Origin: Bacteroidota bacterium
GTDB taxonomy: Bacteria; Bacteroidota; Ignavibacteria; Kryptoniales; JAKASW01
Reading direction: 5' to 3'
Length of the DNA stretch: 7,060 nt
Assembly (NCBI GenBank): GCA_021789755.1
Contig: JAJYJD010000184.1
Span: 1-7,060 of the forward strand
Shown here: positions 1 to 6,679 of the stretch, piece after piece
Layout: the number at the start of each line of letters is the position of its first letter
Numbering within the stretch: position 1 is the first letter of the stretch
Program-made: the position numbers and the translations under genes
Notes under the pieces: model-generated
Database searches by the model: none
What the model was told of the DNA's origin: nothing
Seen by the model: the letters and a program-made list of their open reading frames with translations, nothing else

Positions 1-146
1 TCCACGCGCACCAGCTTCGCGCCATTCGACACTGTGTCGGCAACATACACGATGACACCATTACCCGTAAGACGGTAAGGTTTTTCCGCGAACGCCGGCA
101 GAAGAGACAATCCCGCCAATAGCACTATGACGAGGATCCTTTTCAT
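1..146 (-). CDS. Putative secreted GH31 alpha-glycosidase (alpha-xylosidase type), N-terminal fragment
   Basis: Only the first 48 codons are visible; the gene runs off the left edge. The protein starts with a classic Sec signal peptide: MKR, a hydrophobic core (ILVIVLLAGLSLLPAF), and a likely cleavage after AFA at about residue 20. There is no cysteine at the cleavage site, so it is not a lipoprotein. The mature start (EKPYRLTGNGVIVYV, then a segment ending KLVRVE) resembles the N-terminal beta-sandwich of bacterial GH31 enzymes, where a 'dGVivyv...kivRvev' strand pattern precedes the catalytic barrel. That assignment rests on pattern memory of a short segment. No catalytic residue is visible, so another secreted carbohydrate-active enzyme is possible. 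The ATG has a GAGG at 156-159, nine bases upstream. It lies 127 bases downstream of the GH27 alpha-galactosidase and fits a set of side-chain-removing exo-glycosidases. Confidence 0.6.
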   Translation of the reverse strand, partial: MKRILVIVLLAGLSLLPAFAEKPYRLTGNGVIVYVADTVSNGAKLVRV

Positions 147-219
147 CTGAACATGCCTCAATCAATTTTAATTGTCCGCGTCAGCTTCATCCAGGAAGAC
201 TGATCGCGGGCTCGAATCG

Positions 220-235
220 ATTGTCTTCTGACAAT
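220..235 (-). terminator. Weak stem-loop downstream of the alpha-galactosidase gene
   Basis: On the transcribed strand ATTGTC-AGAA-GACAAT forms a perfect 6-bp stem with a 4-base loop, about 38 bases after the GH27 stop codon. It is not GC-rich and no run of T follows, so it does not fit a standard intrinsic terminator. It could be an RNA-processing or 3'-end stabilising hairpin, or chance. Confidence 0.2.
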
Positions 236-273
236 GACTCAACTAATCGGGTCCTGCGGAATATCCTGTTGCG

Positions 274-1524
274 CTACTTCTTGATAAGCCGCAGCGTCAG
301 CACATCGTGTCCCGGTACAACTGTATCGAGAACTCGGCGTGTAGTGCCGAGTCCCTTCCCGGTCCAGAGGTTCTTCAAGCTGTAGACAGTGGTCGAGAAA
401 TCGGCATTGCGTCCCGACAGGCTGTCCGAGACGGTTTCTTTCTGAAAATCGAACCGTGCTTTCTTCGGCGTGAGGCTGCGGTTCAGGAAACACATGGCCC
501 AGTCCCCATTCTCCAGAGGTTTGAACCAGACTTCGACGCTGTCGTCGGAGGAATACCTGAAACCCTCTATACCCAGCGAATCCTGGTCGACGGCGATGAC
601 TTCCCTGTTCTCAAGAATTTCTTTAGTCCCGGCACTCATATCTCTCAAGTCGTTTCCGGAGATGAGCGGAGCGGCGAGCATGCACCAGATCGAGAAGTGA
701 GCGCGATCCTCGCTGCTGGTCATGCCGTTGCCGACTTCCAGCATATCCGGATCGTTCCAGTGTCCCGGCCCGGCATATTTTCTCAATCCGCTCTGGAGAT
801 CCAATATGGACATTACGCTGAGCTGCGTCCATGTTCCATGATCTATATTTCGATCAAAGTTCGCGGAGATATCGCCGGTCGTCCTCCAGAGGTTGCCGAC
901 GTTTTCCGCCCAGAGCCACGGCTTGCTGTTTCCCCACTCGCAAATGCTGAAGACGATCGGTCTTCCAGCGGCGTACAGCGCGTCGCGCATCGTCGTATAC
1001 GCGCCGACGGGATCGAGCCCTTCGGTGTTGCACCAGTCGTACTTCAGGTAATCGATGCCCCACTTCGCGAATGTCAGCGCGTCCTGATACTCATGACCGC
1101 GGCTCCCGATCCGGCCGGCGCAGGTCTTGTCGCCGCAATCCGAGTAAATTCCAAGTTTCAGCCCTCTGGAGTGGACATAATCGGCAAGTGCCTTCATGCC
1201 GTGGGGAAAGCGCGCCGTATCGGCATGAATGAAGCCGAGGCTGTCCCTGTACCCCTCCCATGTGTCGTCAATGTTTATGAACTCATAGCCTGCGGCCTTC
1301 ATGCCAGACGACACCATCGCGTCCGCCATCTCGCGAATCATCTGCTCGTTCACGTTTGGGCCGAACCTGTTCCAGCTGTTCCAACCCATTGGCGGGGTCA
1401 AAGCAAGCCCTTTGAATTTCTGTGCCATCACGGCGGTCGAAGCCACCATCATAACGGCTGCAACGATGAACACCGATTTCATCGCGAAGCTAATTCTCCC
1501 GACCGACAGTTTTGCTTTCACCAT
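274..1524 (-). CDS. Secreted GH27 alpha-galactosidase
   Basis: A 416-residue glycoside hydrolase of family 27 (clan GH-D), expected to release terminal alpha-1,6-galactose from galactomannan, galactoglucomannan or raffinose-type oligosaccharides by a retaining mechanism. Family hallmarks, in order: PPMGWNSWN at 44-52, the sugar-binding pair D86-D87 in FINIDD, KYDWC at 161-165 with nucleophile D163, CEWG at 195-198, and WRTTGD with acid/base D218. AGPGHWNDPDML follows at 251-262, then a C-terminal beta-sandwich to 416. C135 and C165 match the conserved disulfide of plant and animal members; C130 is an additional cysteine. The retained Asp pair favours galactosidase over the beta-L-arabinopyranosidase branch. 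The ATG at 1524 has GGGAG eight bases upstream, better than the inner Met15. The signal peptide then has a longish n-region, a core at about 17-33 and a likely cut after AVMA (residue 34). No lipobox. Stop is TAG. Confidence 0.93.
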   Translation of the reverse strand: MVKAKLSVGRISFAMKSVFIVAAVMMVASTAVMAQKFKGLALTPPMGWNSWNRFGPNVNEQMIREMADAMVSSGMKAAGYEFINIDDTWEGYRDSLGFIHADTARFPHGMKALADYVHSRGLKLGIYSDCGDKTCAGRIGSRGHEYQDALTFAKWGIDYLKYDWCNTEGLDPVGAYTTMRDALYAAGRPIVFSICEWGNSKPWLWAENVGNLWRTTGDISANFDRNIDHGTWTQLSVMSILDLQSGLRKYAGPGHWNDPDMLEVGNGMTSSEDRAHFSIWCMLAAPLISGNDLRDMSAGTKEILENREVIAVDQDSLGIEGFRYSSDDSVEVWFKPLENGDWAMCFLNRSLTPKKARFDFQKETVSDSLSGRNADFSTTVYSLKNLWTGKGLGTTRRVLDTVVPGHDVLTLRLIKK

Positions 1525-1642
1525 CCTGATATCTCCCGACTGACATATTACAAGTTATCTGATATTTTAATGGAATATAACCAACCTCTGTTCAGGCTGA
1601 GGCGCAGCATTCGTCAAACCTCGTCACGCCTGAAATCGGCCA

Positions 1643-2872
1643 TCAGGGTATTTCGACGAGAAAGAAATCGGCCCCGCCGGAAGAAGAGGTCCTAAATTCC
1701 GGCAGAAAGGCTGGAACGAAGAACGACTCTCCCTTCGAGTAGCTCTGCAGGTGGTCGACGCCAGAATGACTCCACACAATTTCAACTTCTCCGCCGACAA
1801 CCAGACCGACAAACGGCTTGTCACCAGACCGGTATACCTTTCTGAAACCGGCTTCTTTCCTGAAACGAGTGATCCTGAATTCTTCGGCTTTGGAATCGTA
1901 AGTGACCTCGTCGGCCTTCTGCGCAGCATTAATGACCGGACATTCCGCGAATTCAAATTTAATGATATCGAGAAGCGTTTCGACATCTTTGAATTTATTA
2001 GTAAGGCCGGCCCTCACCACATTGTCCGAGTTGGCCATGCATTCGACAATGTTTCCCTCGATGTACGCATGAGGTACTCCGGCATCGGTGAAAATGGCCT
2101 GCCCCGGCTTGAGGTGGACCAAATTGAAAAAGAAGAACGAAAGCAATCCGATATCTGCGCCGTACAACTCGTATTGCTTCAGGAACTGGTTCTCTTCCGG
2201 GGAGAGGTTTTGCTTGCGCGAAAGGCGTTCCCGGATTTTAAGCAGGCAGGACGAAAGCACCTCGCCTTCATCCGCCTTGCGCATGATACTGATGTAGAGA
2301 TCTCTCGCTGCCGCCTCCATATTTCCTGGCAGGTCCGCATCCAGGACGGCATCGATCATCCTGCGGTCGGCAAATTCGCTCAACTCACGAAGATTTCTGA
2401 GGTTGCCGGCTATCTTTGTCGCCGGCTCGAATCCGACGAGGGCAATTAATGAATCCAATGCAACTGCAATTTCAGGTTTGTGATTGTCATCGGGATAACG
2501 CTCGGGATCGGAGCTGTGAAGTTTGACCGCCTGATCTTTATTCGGGTGGAGCTGGATCGAGAGCGCCCTCGCAGCGGACAGGACCTTCAAGAGAAAGGGA
2601 AGTTTACCATGGAACTTCTTCGATACATATTCGCCCAGGCAATCACGCGTATGTTCTGCGATGACTTCATTCAATGGAATACGCTTGCCGTCGACCTGTA
2701 TCTCGGACGGTAACTTCGGGTGAGCGCCGATCCATAGCTCTGCGTAAGGCTCTCCCGGTCGAGCTTCCGTTCCGAGGAGCTTCGGAATGAAGGCGTTCTC
2801 GTCTTTCGTCCCCCAGTCGTAATGCTGGATTTTGTTGAACAGCCTATACGGACGCGGAACAAATTCTATCAA
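1643..2872 (-). CDS. manA: Mannose-6-phosphate isomerase, type I (zinc-dependent)
   Basis: A 409-residue cytosolic enzyme interconverting mannose 6-phosphate and fructose 6-phosphate; it feeds mannose into glycolysis or, in reverse, supplies GDP-mannose synthesis. It has no signal peptide. Cupin-type zinc ligands of the family are in place: Q107 and H109 in IQLHP, E134 in HKPE, and H268 in GVPHAY. The signature NSDNVVRAGLTNKFKD at 281-296 carries the catalytic Arg (R287). Other family marks are YDWG at 18-21 and ELWIGAHP at 45-52. The length is typical of type I ManA, and the C-terminal cupin continues to EIP at the stop. The start is TTG: it has GGGAG five bases upstream, and the next Met (172) would remove the zinc site. 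It lies 118 bases upstream of the alpha-galactosidase gene. Its place among glycoside hydrolases suggests use of mannose freed from a mannan, though housekeeping manA genes also occur alone. Confidence 0.95.
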   Translation of the reverse strand: MIEFVPRPYRLFNKIQHYDWGTKDENAFIPKLLGTEARPGEPYAELWIGAHPKLPSEIQVDGKRIPLNEVIAEHTRDCLGEYVSKKFHGKLPFLLKVLSAARALSIQLHPNKDQAVKLHSSDPERYPDDNHKPEIAVALDSLIALVGFEPATKIAGNLRNLRELSEFADRRMIDAVLDADLPGNMEAAARDLYISIMRKADEGEVLSSCLLKIRERLSRKQNLSPEENQFLKQYELYGADIGLLSFFFFNLVHLKPGQAIFTDAGVPHAYIEGNIVECMANSDNVVRAGLTNKFKDVETLLDIIKFEFAECPVINAAQKADEVTYDSKAEEFRITRFRKEAGFRKVYRSGDKPFVGLVVGGEVEIVWSHSGVDHLQSYSKGESFFVPAFLPEFRTSSSGGADFFLVEIP

Positions 2873-2882
2873 CTGCGCTCCC
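2870..2882 (-). promoter_or_regulatory. Ribosome binding site fixing a TTG start for manA
   Basis: GGGAG (2878-2882 on the opposite strand) sits five bases before TTG at 2870-2872. Translation from this TTG gives the family N-terminus (IEFVPRPYRLFNKIQHYDWG), and no ATG or GTG in a suitable place competes. Confidence 0.7.
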
Positions 2883-2892
2883 GGAAAGTTTC

Positions 2893-2924
2893 CAAATTAA
2901 TCAGCTTAAACGACCATCAACAAA
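2893..2924 (-). promoter_or_regulatory. Weak candidate promoter for manA
   Basis: On the minus strand TTGTTG (2918-2923) is separated by 17 bases from TTAATT (2895-2900), a poor sigma-70 match. The same stretch reads TTTG - 20 bases - TTAATTTG, one mismatch from the Bacteroidota pattern TTTG / TAnnTTTG. Either would place the transcript start about 16 bases before the TTG codon. Both matches are marginal. Confidence 0.2.
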
Positions 2925-3156
2925 GTAAAGATAACATACGGCGATAATCATACGAAGAGGCAGACATATTGATTTTCCAACGTGTAAAGCGCGTCAGGTC
3001 TCTCCGACATCTTCAATTCAAGAACTATTTCAACCCGTTCAGAAGGCAGGCTGAGAGAAGAAGGACAATTGCCGGAGAATATTTATCATTACTTCCGCCA
3101 TGACATCAGTAGAACAACTCTTTCACCACCCCGGATACGTCCGACGGATGATCGCG

Positions 3157-3180
3157 ATATACAACGATGCGTATGTATAT
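3157..3180. repeat. Imperfect inverted repeat in the intergenic region
   Basis: ATATACAACG (3157-3166) and CGTATGTATAT (3170-3180) are inverted copies that pair over ten positions, with one extra A at 3173 and a 3-base centre (ATG). Transcribed, it is a hairpin; as DNA it could be an operator for a dimeric regulator. It lies about 285 bases upstream of manA and 119 bases past the aldo-keto reductase stop. No second copy was noticed in the window. Confidence 0.35.
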
Positions 3181-3265
3181 GAAACATAGTTCAAATGTAA
3201 TGTGCGCTGAATTCAGAGGTCGGCTGTAACTGGTCCGCTCAAGTTAATTATCCGTTGAACTAGTG

Positions 3266-3278
3266 CCGCCACAGGCGG
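3266..3278 (-). terminator. Short GC-rich hairpin after the aldo-keto reductase gene
   Basis: CCGCC-TGT-GGCGG is a perfect 5-bp stem with a 3-base loop, starting about 20 bases after the TAG stop. No T-run follows (the next bases are CACTAG), so it is at best a weak terminator or a 3'-end stabilising hairpin. Confidence 0.25.
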
Positions 3279-3298
3279 TTATCGAACCTCAAATGCAG

Positions 3299-4291
3299 CT
3301 ATTTGCCCGCAAGGATCCCGTCAATCTTCTTGAGTTCTTCTGCTGTGAAGGATGCGTTTTGCAGGGCGTTCACTGCATCGTCGATCTGGCCGACTCTGCT
3401 CGCGCCGATGACTGCCGAAGTGACTTCTCTATGTCTGAGGACCCAGGCGAGGGCCATCTGCGCCAGCTTCTGTCCGCGGGCCTTCGCCAACTCGCTCAGC
3501 TTCCGCACTTTCGCAATCTTCTCGCCCGTCACCTGTTCCGGTCGCAGAAAACCAGTCGGCTTTGCCGCACGCGAGTCGGCAGGAATTCCGTCGAGGTATC
3601 TGTCAGTCAACAGACCTTGTGCCAGCGGTGAGAAAACTATGGAACCTATGCCGTCGTCTCTCAGCTCTTTCAATAGGCTGTCTTCGATCCAGCGCTCGAA
3701 CATGCTGTACTTCGGTTGATGTATAAGAATGTGCATTCCCATGGATCTCATGATTTCTTCGGCGCTTTTAGTCAGCTCTGCAGAATAGTTCGATACGCCG
3801 GCGTAGAGCGCTTTGCCGCTGTGAACGATGTCGTGCAGGGCTCCCATCGTCTCCTCCAGCGGAGTTTCCGGATCGGGGCGGTGATGATAGAAGATATCGA
3901 CGTAGTCGAGCCCCATCCGCTTCAGGCTTTGATGGAGGCTGGCAACAAGAAATTTCCGGGAGCCCCAGTCACCGTACGGGCCGGGCCACATTCCGTAACC
4001 GGCCTTAGAAGAAATGATGAGCTCGTCGCGGTAGCCGCGGAGATCGTTCTTCAGAATGTAACCCATCGTCTCTTCTGCCGATCCGGGAGGAGGGCCGTAA
4101 TTGTTGGCGAGATCGAAATGAGTAATCCCGAGGTCGAAGGCGTGTCTTGCCATCGCGCGGCTGTTCTCAAGAGTATCAACGCCTCCGAAATTGTGCCAGA
4201 AACCCAGCGAGATTGCCGGGAGCTTCACGCCGCTTCTTCCGCAACGGTTGTATTTCATGCTGTCGTATCGTTTTTCGTCCGGTTGATGCAT
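3299..4291 (-). CDS. YghZ/Gpr-type aldo-keto reductase (L-glyceraldehyde 3-phosphate reductase-like, AKR14)
   Basis: A 330-residue cytosolic NADPH-dependent aldo-keto reductase. It resembles E. coli YghZ (Gpr, AKR14A1) along nearly its whole length: RYDSMKYNRCGRSG, SLGFWHNFG, GITHFDLANNYGPPPGSAEE, KAGYGMWPGPYG, QSLKRMGLDYVDIFYHHR. The catalytic tetrad is D60, Y65, K96 and H137. The C-terminal IGASRVGQI at 295-303 is the NADPH-phosphate-binding segment. YghZ reduces L-glyceraldehyde 3-phosphate and methylglyoxal; this substrate is inferred, and other sugar-derived aldehydes are possible. It ends about 16 residues earlier than E. coli YghZ, which may be normal variation. The ATG has AAGGA seven bases upstream. 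It sits 113 bases after the GH2 gene and 426 bases before manA. Placement in a glycan-degradation cluster suggests detoxification or disposal of reactive sugar phosphates during fast sugar flux, an inference from context alone. Confidence 0.9.
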   Translation of the reverse strand: MHQPDEKRYDSMKYNRCGRSGVKLPAISLGFWHNFGGVDTLENSRAMARHAFDLGITHFDLANNYGPPPGSAEETMGYILKNDLRGYRDELIISSKAGYGMWPGPYGDWGSRKFLVASLHQSLKRMGLDYVDIFYHHRPDPETPLEETMGALHDIVHSGKALYAGVSNYSAELTKSAEEIMRSMGMHILIHQPKYSMFERWIEDSLLKELRDDGIGSIVFSPLAQGLLTDRYLDGIPADSRAAKPTGFLRPEQVTGEKIAKVRKLSELAKARGQKLAQMALAWVLRHREVTSAVIGASRVGQIDDAVNALQNASFTAEELKKIDGILAGK

Positions 4292-4404
4292 CTGTCAGTC
4301 CTTTTCTATCGGTCGTTCATGACCGGTGATTGAAGCTCGGATTTGCCGTGATATTCCTATGCATTCCATCGTGAATCCTATTTCTTGTATCCTGCTTCTC
4401 AACT

Positions 4405-6456
4405 CTAATGCTTCCACCAACACTGATCAAAATATTTCTTCCCATCAATCGAAGCTACAGCCTTTATGTAGTTCGAACCTCTGCTAAGTTCCACATTATT
4501 CCAGAAGAACCTGTGATCATCGCTCGACTTCCTCCCGAGCGACTTGCCGTCGACAAACAGTTCGACTTCCTTCGCATTCGAATAAACCTCCGCAGTTATG
4601 ACCGACGTGTCTCTGACTGTGAACATCTTCGAGTTGATATGGACCATCGGCTGCGGGTTCCAGTTCACCTTGTACCAGTAGAAGGCGTCTTTCTTTGTCT
4701 CATGTCCCTGCGTTATAATTCCTTTGTCGTTGATGCCCGCTCTGAACCCTTCTCTTCTTGAATCGGATGCGAAGTCATACATATTCCACAAAGTTGAAAA
4801 CCAGATGCAGGGTCTGGATCCGATCGCCTTCCAGCTTATCTCGTGAAATTGAGTCTGATATTCTTCCGGATGCCACGGCCCGTCAGTGCGCGGTTGTTTT
4901 GCGGGTAGTTCCTCATGCTGATAGATGCTCCCGCCCGCGCCGTACTCGCTCAGGCCGATCGCCCTGTCTGGATGCGCCTTGTGCCACCTGTCAAGGTACG
5001 GACCGAGATCATCCGCGCTTCCGTAATACCAGCCATAGTACTTGTTAAATCCAAGGACATCCGTCACGAAGTTGGTGGAATCCTCGTCGTCCGAGGCAGC
5101 CGTCGTCGGCCGCGTCGGGTCTTCCGCTTTCGCGAGCGAGTCGAGCCTCCTCACCAGAGGCAGCGGATCGGGACCTTTCGCATTGTGTATCTCGTTGAAT
5201 ATTCCCCAGAAGAAAACCGACGGATGATTGTAATTCTGACGTATGAGCTCGGTCAGCTGCTGTTCGGCGTTCTGTTCGAACGACTCTGAACCGACAATTT
5301 GGTTTACCAGTGGGATCTCAGTCCAGACTACAATGCCGTGTTTGTCACAAAGCCTGTACATCTCCTGTCCGTACTGGTAATGGGACATCCTTATCATGGT
5401 AGCGCCGATATCCAGAATGTCTTTCATTTCCAGCCGCCTGTCGGCGTCGGTTATAGCGCGGCCTTCATCCTTTTTGTCCTCATGAAGAGCGACGCCGTGA
5501 AGCTCGTACGGTTTACCGTTCAGGAAGAAACCGCTGGCCGGGTCCACCCTGTAATACCTGAGCCCGAGCGGTTGTTCCACACGATCGACAAGATCATTAC
5601 CGATATAAACCGACACAACTGCTCTATATAAATAAGGATCGATTCTCCCGTTCCACAAATGCGGATTATCGATTCTCATTTCCTGGATGATGCGATTATC
5701 GGAGTCGGGTTCGATTTTCGACTTGCCATCGGTTTGTCTGACGATTTTTCCCTCACGATCGAATATCGCGGATCTGACGACGACATCGGCCGGAGTTTGA
5801 GTGTCGTTTCTCAATACTGTAGTCACCAGCAGGTCGGCAAGATTGTCCGTCACTTTCTTCTGCATGATGAAAACGCCCGGCGATGCGTAATCGGTGAGCG
5901 AGATGTGCACCGGGTCGGTCACGATGAGGTTCACTTTACGGTATAAACCGCCGTCCATCGTGAAATCGGCGCTGATCGGCGGGATCTGAAACTCCTGCGA
6001 TTTATCCGGAGAGGTGTTGTCTACCTTTACCGCAATGACGTTTGTCCCGCCGAAATTAAGGAAGCCTGTTATATTGAAGACGAAGGCGGCAAAACCGCCT
6101 TTGTGTTCACCGACAAACCTGCCGTTTACGAAAACGTCCGCCACAAATCCGGCAGCTCCGAAACGAACGAAGATTCTCCTGGCTTCATATCTCTCCGGCA
6201 ACTCGAAAGCTTTTCTGTACCACGCCGGACCCCTGTAGTAGTCATTTCCCCCGTCCTGGCCGTCGAGATTATTCCAGGTGTGCGGCAGGCAAACCGTCTC
6301 CCACCCGGAATCGTTGAACTCGGTCCTTGACGCGCCTTGTACATCGCCCTTGCTGAATTTCCAATTGCTGCTGAAAGGAATCTCGGAACGCGGCGACCCT
6401 GCCGCAGATATGGCATAAACTGCAAGAAAGAAAATTGCCAGTAGCAGCTCTTTCAC
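4405..6456 (-). CDS. Secreted GH2 beta-galactosidase-type glycoside hydrolase
   Basis: A 683-residue retaining family 2 hydrolase, most like the short beta-galactosidases rather than full-length LacZ. Order: signal peptide (residues 1 to about 20, MKELLLAIFFLAVYAISAAG, no lipobox), N-terminal sugar-binding jelly roll (about 25-180, with LPHTWN and WYRKAF), immunoglobulin-like domain (about 183-300), TIM barrel (about 305-595), then a small C-terminal beta domain of DUF4982 type (about 612-672). Acid/base is E422 in WGIFNEIHN and nucleophile E504 in GLSEYGAGG. GVALHEDKKDEG, RMSHYQYG and LWNMYDFASDSRREG match the beta-galactosidase branch; beta-mannosidase or beta-glucuronidase is less likely. 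The likely role is removing terminal beta-galactose from hemicellulose oligosaccharides outside the inner membrane. The start is GTG, fixed by a perfect AGGAGG eight bases upstream; it directly precedes the signal peptide. Stop is TAG. It lies 223 bases after the GH5 gene. Confidence 0.92.
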   Translation of the reverse strand: MKELLLAIFFLAVYAISAAGSPRSEIPFSSNWKFSKGDVQGASRTEFNDSGWETVCLPHTWNNLDGQDGGNDYYRGPAWYRKAFELPERYEARRIFVRFGAAGFVADVFVNGRFVGEHKGGFAAFVFNITGFLNFGGTNVIAVKVDNTSPDKSQEFQIPPISADFTMDGGLYRKVNLIVTDPVHISLTDYASPGVFIMQKKVTDNLADLLVTTVLRNDTQTPADVVVRSAIFDREGKIVRQTDGKSKIEPDSDNRIIQEMRIDNPHLWNGRIDPYLYRAVVSVYIGNDLVDRVEQPLGLRYYRVDPASGFFLNGKPYELHGVALHEDKKDEGRAITDADRRLEMKDILDIGATMIRMSHYQYGQEMYRLCDKHGIVVWTEIPLVNQIVGSESFEQNAEQQLTELIRQNYNHPSVFFWGIFNEIHNAKGPDPLPLVRRLDSLAKAEDPTRPTTAASDDEDSTNFVTDVLGFNKYYGWYYGSADDLGPYLDRWHKAHPDRAIGLSEYGAGGSIYQHEELPAKQPRTDGPWHPEEYQTQFHEISWKAIGSRPCIWFSTLWNMYDFASDSRREGFRAGINDKGIITQGHETKKDAFYWYKVNWNPQPMVHINSKMFTVRDTSVITAEVYSNAKEVELFVDGKSLGRKSSDDHRFFWNNVELSRGSNYIKAVASIDGKKYFDQCWWKH

Positions 6457-6470
6457 GATCTAATCCTCCT
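6454..6470 (-). promoter_or_regulatory. Strong Shine-Dalgarno with GTG start for the GH2 gene
   Basis: AGGAGG (6465-6470) lies eight bases before GTG at 6454-6456. A full-consensus site with ideal spacing directly before a signal peptide makes the GTG start secure, and suggests the host uses Shine-Dalgarno initiation. Confidence 0.8.
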
Positions 6471-6557
6471 GTCGGATTTCATGTGTGTATCGGCCGATCT
6501 TTCACTTGCCGTCGGCACTATTTAGCGCCTGACAGAATGTGCGACATTGATATTTTC

Positions 6558-6587
6558 AATATACAAATGACGGCATCCTCATCACAA
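6558..6587 (-). promoter_or_regulatory. Candidate sigma-70-type promoter for the GH2 gene
   Basis: On the minus strand TTGTGA (6582-6587) is followed, after 18 bases, by TATATT (6558-6563): four of six and five of six matches to TTGACA and TATAAT. The predicted transcript starts near 6551, giving an untranslated leader of about 95 bases. That leader contains a small ATTGA/TCAAT dyad (6546-6560) and the palindrome ATCGGCCGAT (6489-6498). This is the best promoter-like match I found by eye. Confidence 0.35.
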
Positions 6588-6679
6588 ACAGAACTTGAAC
6601 CGCCAACTGATTTTCGATGAAGCATAGCTACCTGCGCGGCCTGTTTCAGTTGAACCGGTGGCCGGAACAATCTCCCCGA

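Larger units (their letters stand above)
2873..3298. other. Intergenic region without a supported gene (426 bases)
   Basis: This is the longest non-coding stretch of the window, between the aldo-keto reductase stop and the manA start. It is visibly richer in A and T than the flanking genes and has scattered stops in all frames. The longest readings I could follow by eye are about 20-30 codons (for example 3100-3189 on the plus strand, 29 residues), with no good ribosome binding site and no family resemblance. It contains an imperfect inverted repeat at 3157-3180, a short GC-rich hairpin at 3266-3278 and a weak promoter candidate near 2893-2924. I see no tRNA, transposase remnant or recognisable riboswitch. 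Confidence 0.6.

Noticed and set aside
1482..1482. Alternative ATG (Met15) as the alpha-galactosidase start
   Set aside because: It would give a shorter, tidier signal peptide, but the nearest GGGAG is about 13 bases away, whereas the ATG at 1524 has GGGAG at 8 bases. It remains possible.
307..1695. A 462-codon open frame on the plus strand across the alpha-galactosidase gene
   Set aside because: It is fully antisense to a gene with complete GH27 catalytic motifs, shows no family motif, and its composition (rich in Arg, Ala, Val, Pro) is typical of a shadow frame.
1751..2449. A 232-codon open frame on the plus strand inside manA
   Set aside because: Antisense to the well-supported mannose-6-phosphate isomerase; no recognisable domain and no independent ribosome binding site seen.
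3100..3189. A 29-residue plus-strand ORF in the large intergenic gap
   Set aside because: No well-placed ribosome binding site, opposite to all neighbours, no recognisable family; a length expected by chance.
4310..4325. CGGTC / GACCG dyad with a 6-base loop just upstream of the reductase start
   Set aside because: A 5-bp stem that neither covers the ribosome binding site nor is followed by a T-run; too weak to call a regulatory element.
3716..4333. A 205-codon open frame on the plus strand across the aldo-keto reductase
   Set aside because: Antisense shadow of a gene that matches the YghZ family along its whole length; no motif of its own.
6489..6498. Perfect 10-base palindrome ATCGGCCGAT in the leader of the GH2 gene
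   Set aside because: Several perfect 10-base palindromes are expected by chance in a window of this size, and no second copy was seen.
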